Positions 22,858 through 22,941 of a stretch of DNA of 22,941 bases are shown here, in pieces (positions within the stretch are counted from its first letter, which is position 1; every line of letters begins with the position of its first letter). This DNA comes from CAYZTD01 sp964473335 (GTDB lineage: Archaea > Thermoplasmatota > E2 > DHVEG-1). The notes beneath the pieces are model-generated. The model was not told the origin of the DNA. It did not search any database and worked only from the letters and a program-made list of their open reading frames with translations. The DNA lies in the NCBI GenBank assembly GCA_964473335.1, contig CAYYOO010000022.1:1-22941 (forward strand), in the 5' to 3' direction. The position numbers were made by a program, and so were the translations under genes.

Positions 22858-22881
22858 GGGTTCGAATCCCGATGTGGGCAT
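22858..22881 (+). repeat. attR: second copy of the 24-bp tRNA-Arg 3'-end repeat
   Basis: Identical to 2555-2578. Upstream bases do not complete a tRNA (no acceptor or anticodon arm), so this is only the displaced tRNA end. It marks the right boundary of the 20.3-kb element. Confidence 0.93.
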
Positions 22882-22883
22882 TG

Positions 22884-22897
22884 ATGTGACGTCACAT
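22884..22897. promoter_or_regulatory. 14-bp palindrome in chromosome just beyond attR
   Basis: ATGTGACGTCACAT is perfect over 14 bp and begins 2 bases after attR. It lies outside the element and would have followed the tRNA in the uninterrupted chromosome. It may be the operator of the next host gene, which is beyond the window. Confidence 0.4.
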
Positions 22898-22941
22898 ATT
22901 AAAACCAAATTATGATTTTACCTTTATCATATATAGTATTG

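Larger units (their letters stand above)
2555..22881. mobile_element. Integrated genetic element at tRNA-Arg, about 20.3 kb
   Basis: Bounded by the 24-bp direct repeats at 2555-2578 and 22858-22881. Just inside the left end lie an RHH regulator and an intact tyrosine recombinase. The integrase gene is not split by the att site, unlike SSV-type elements. Content is accessory: regulators, a serine recombinase, surface proteins, nucleases, and a nested 7.3-kb transposon. Without the nested transposon and its 7-bp duplication the element would be about 13 kb. I see no recognisable replication initiator, conjugation ATPase or capsid gene, so whether it is a plasmid-like, viral or satellite element is open. 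Confidence 0.88.

Noticed and set aside
1..22941. CRISPR arrays or tandem repeat clusters
   Set aside because: No regularly spaced repeat units were seen; the recurrent A/T-rich strings are composition effects.

Overview
The window looks archaeal and very AT-rich. The evidence is a Hel308-type helicase, a KEOPS Cgi121 subunit, TATA-type promoters, GAGG/GGTGAT-type ribosome sites, Roadblock and FIST proteins, and a membrane-anchored regulator with two winged helices of a kind known from euryarchaea and Thermoplasmatota. A euryarchaeal or thermoplasmatal host is likely, but the lineage cannot be fixed from this sequence alone.

The host chromosome occupies bases 1-2578: the 3' part of hel308, cgi121, and a tRNA-Arg(GCG) that begins on the base after the cgi121 stop. 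The last 23 bases of the tRNA plus one more base (2555-2578) are repeated exactly at 22858-22881. These 24-bp direct repeats bound an integrated element of about 20.3 kb, and the final 60 bases are chromosome again. The integrase gene sits intact next to the tRNA end, overlapping a ribbon-helix-helix regulator. Both inner ends carry a TTTACCGGTAAA palindrome. In the excised circle these two palindromes would bracket the attachment core with centres exactly 10 bp from each edge.

The left arm of the element (2.6-10.1 kb) holds the regulator-integrase operon, a membrane one-component regulator with an extracellular PKD-like domain, a secreted Ig-like protein, a divergent winged-helix gene, two overlapping small genes (the first AbrB-like), and a row of an unknown winged-helix protein, an unknown helical protein and a small serine recombinase.

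Nested inside is a second mobile unit, 10269-17584 (7.3 kb). It has 19-bp perfect terminal inverted repeats and a perfect 7-bp target duplication (ATAACAT). A DDE transposase lies near its right end. Six cargo genes fill the rest: two Roadblock-like paralogues (one apparently starting at ATA), a FIST-domain sensor, a relative of cyanobacterial acyl-ACP reductase, a large unknown protein with an N-terminal CX3CX3C motif, and a small unknown. None of the six has an obvious transposition role.

The right arm (17.6-22.86 kb) looks like defence or surface accessory content. It has a Zn-ribbon protein with a DUF4145-like tail convergent with a PD-(D/E)xK nuclease-like gene. These are followed by a tight run of lipoprotein, Mrr-type nuclease with five CxxC pairs, and a coiled-coil peptide. 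Small genes and palindromes close the element. No replication initiator, CRISPR array or structural virus gene was recognised.
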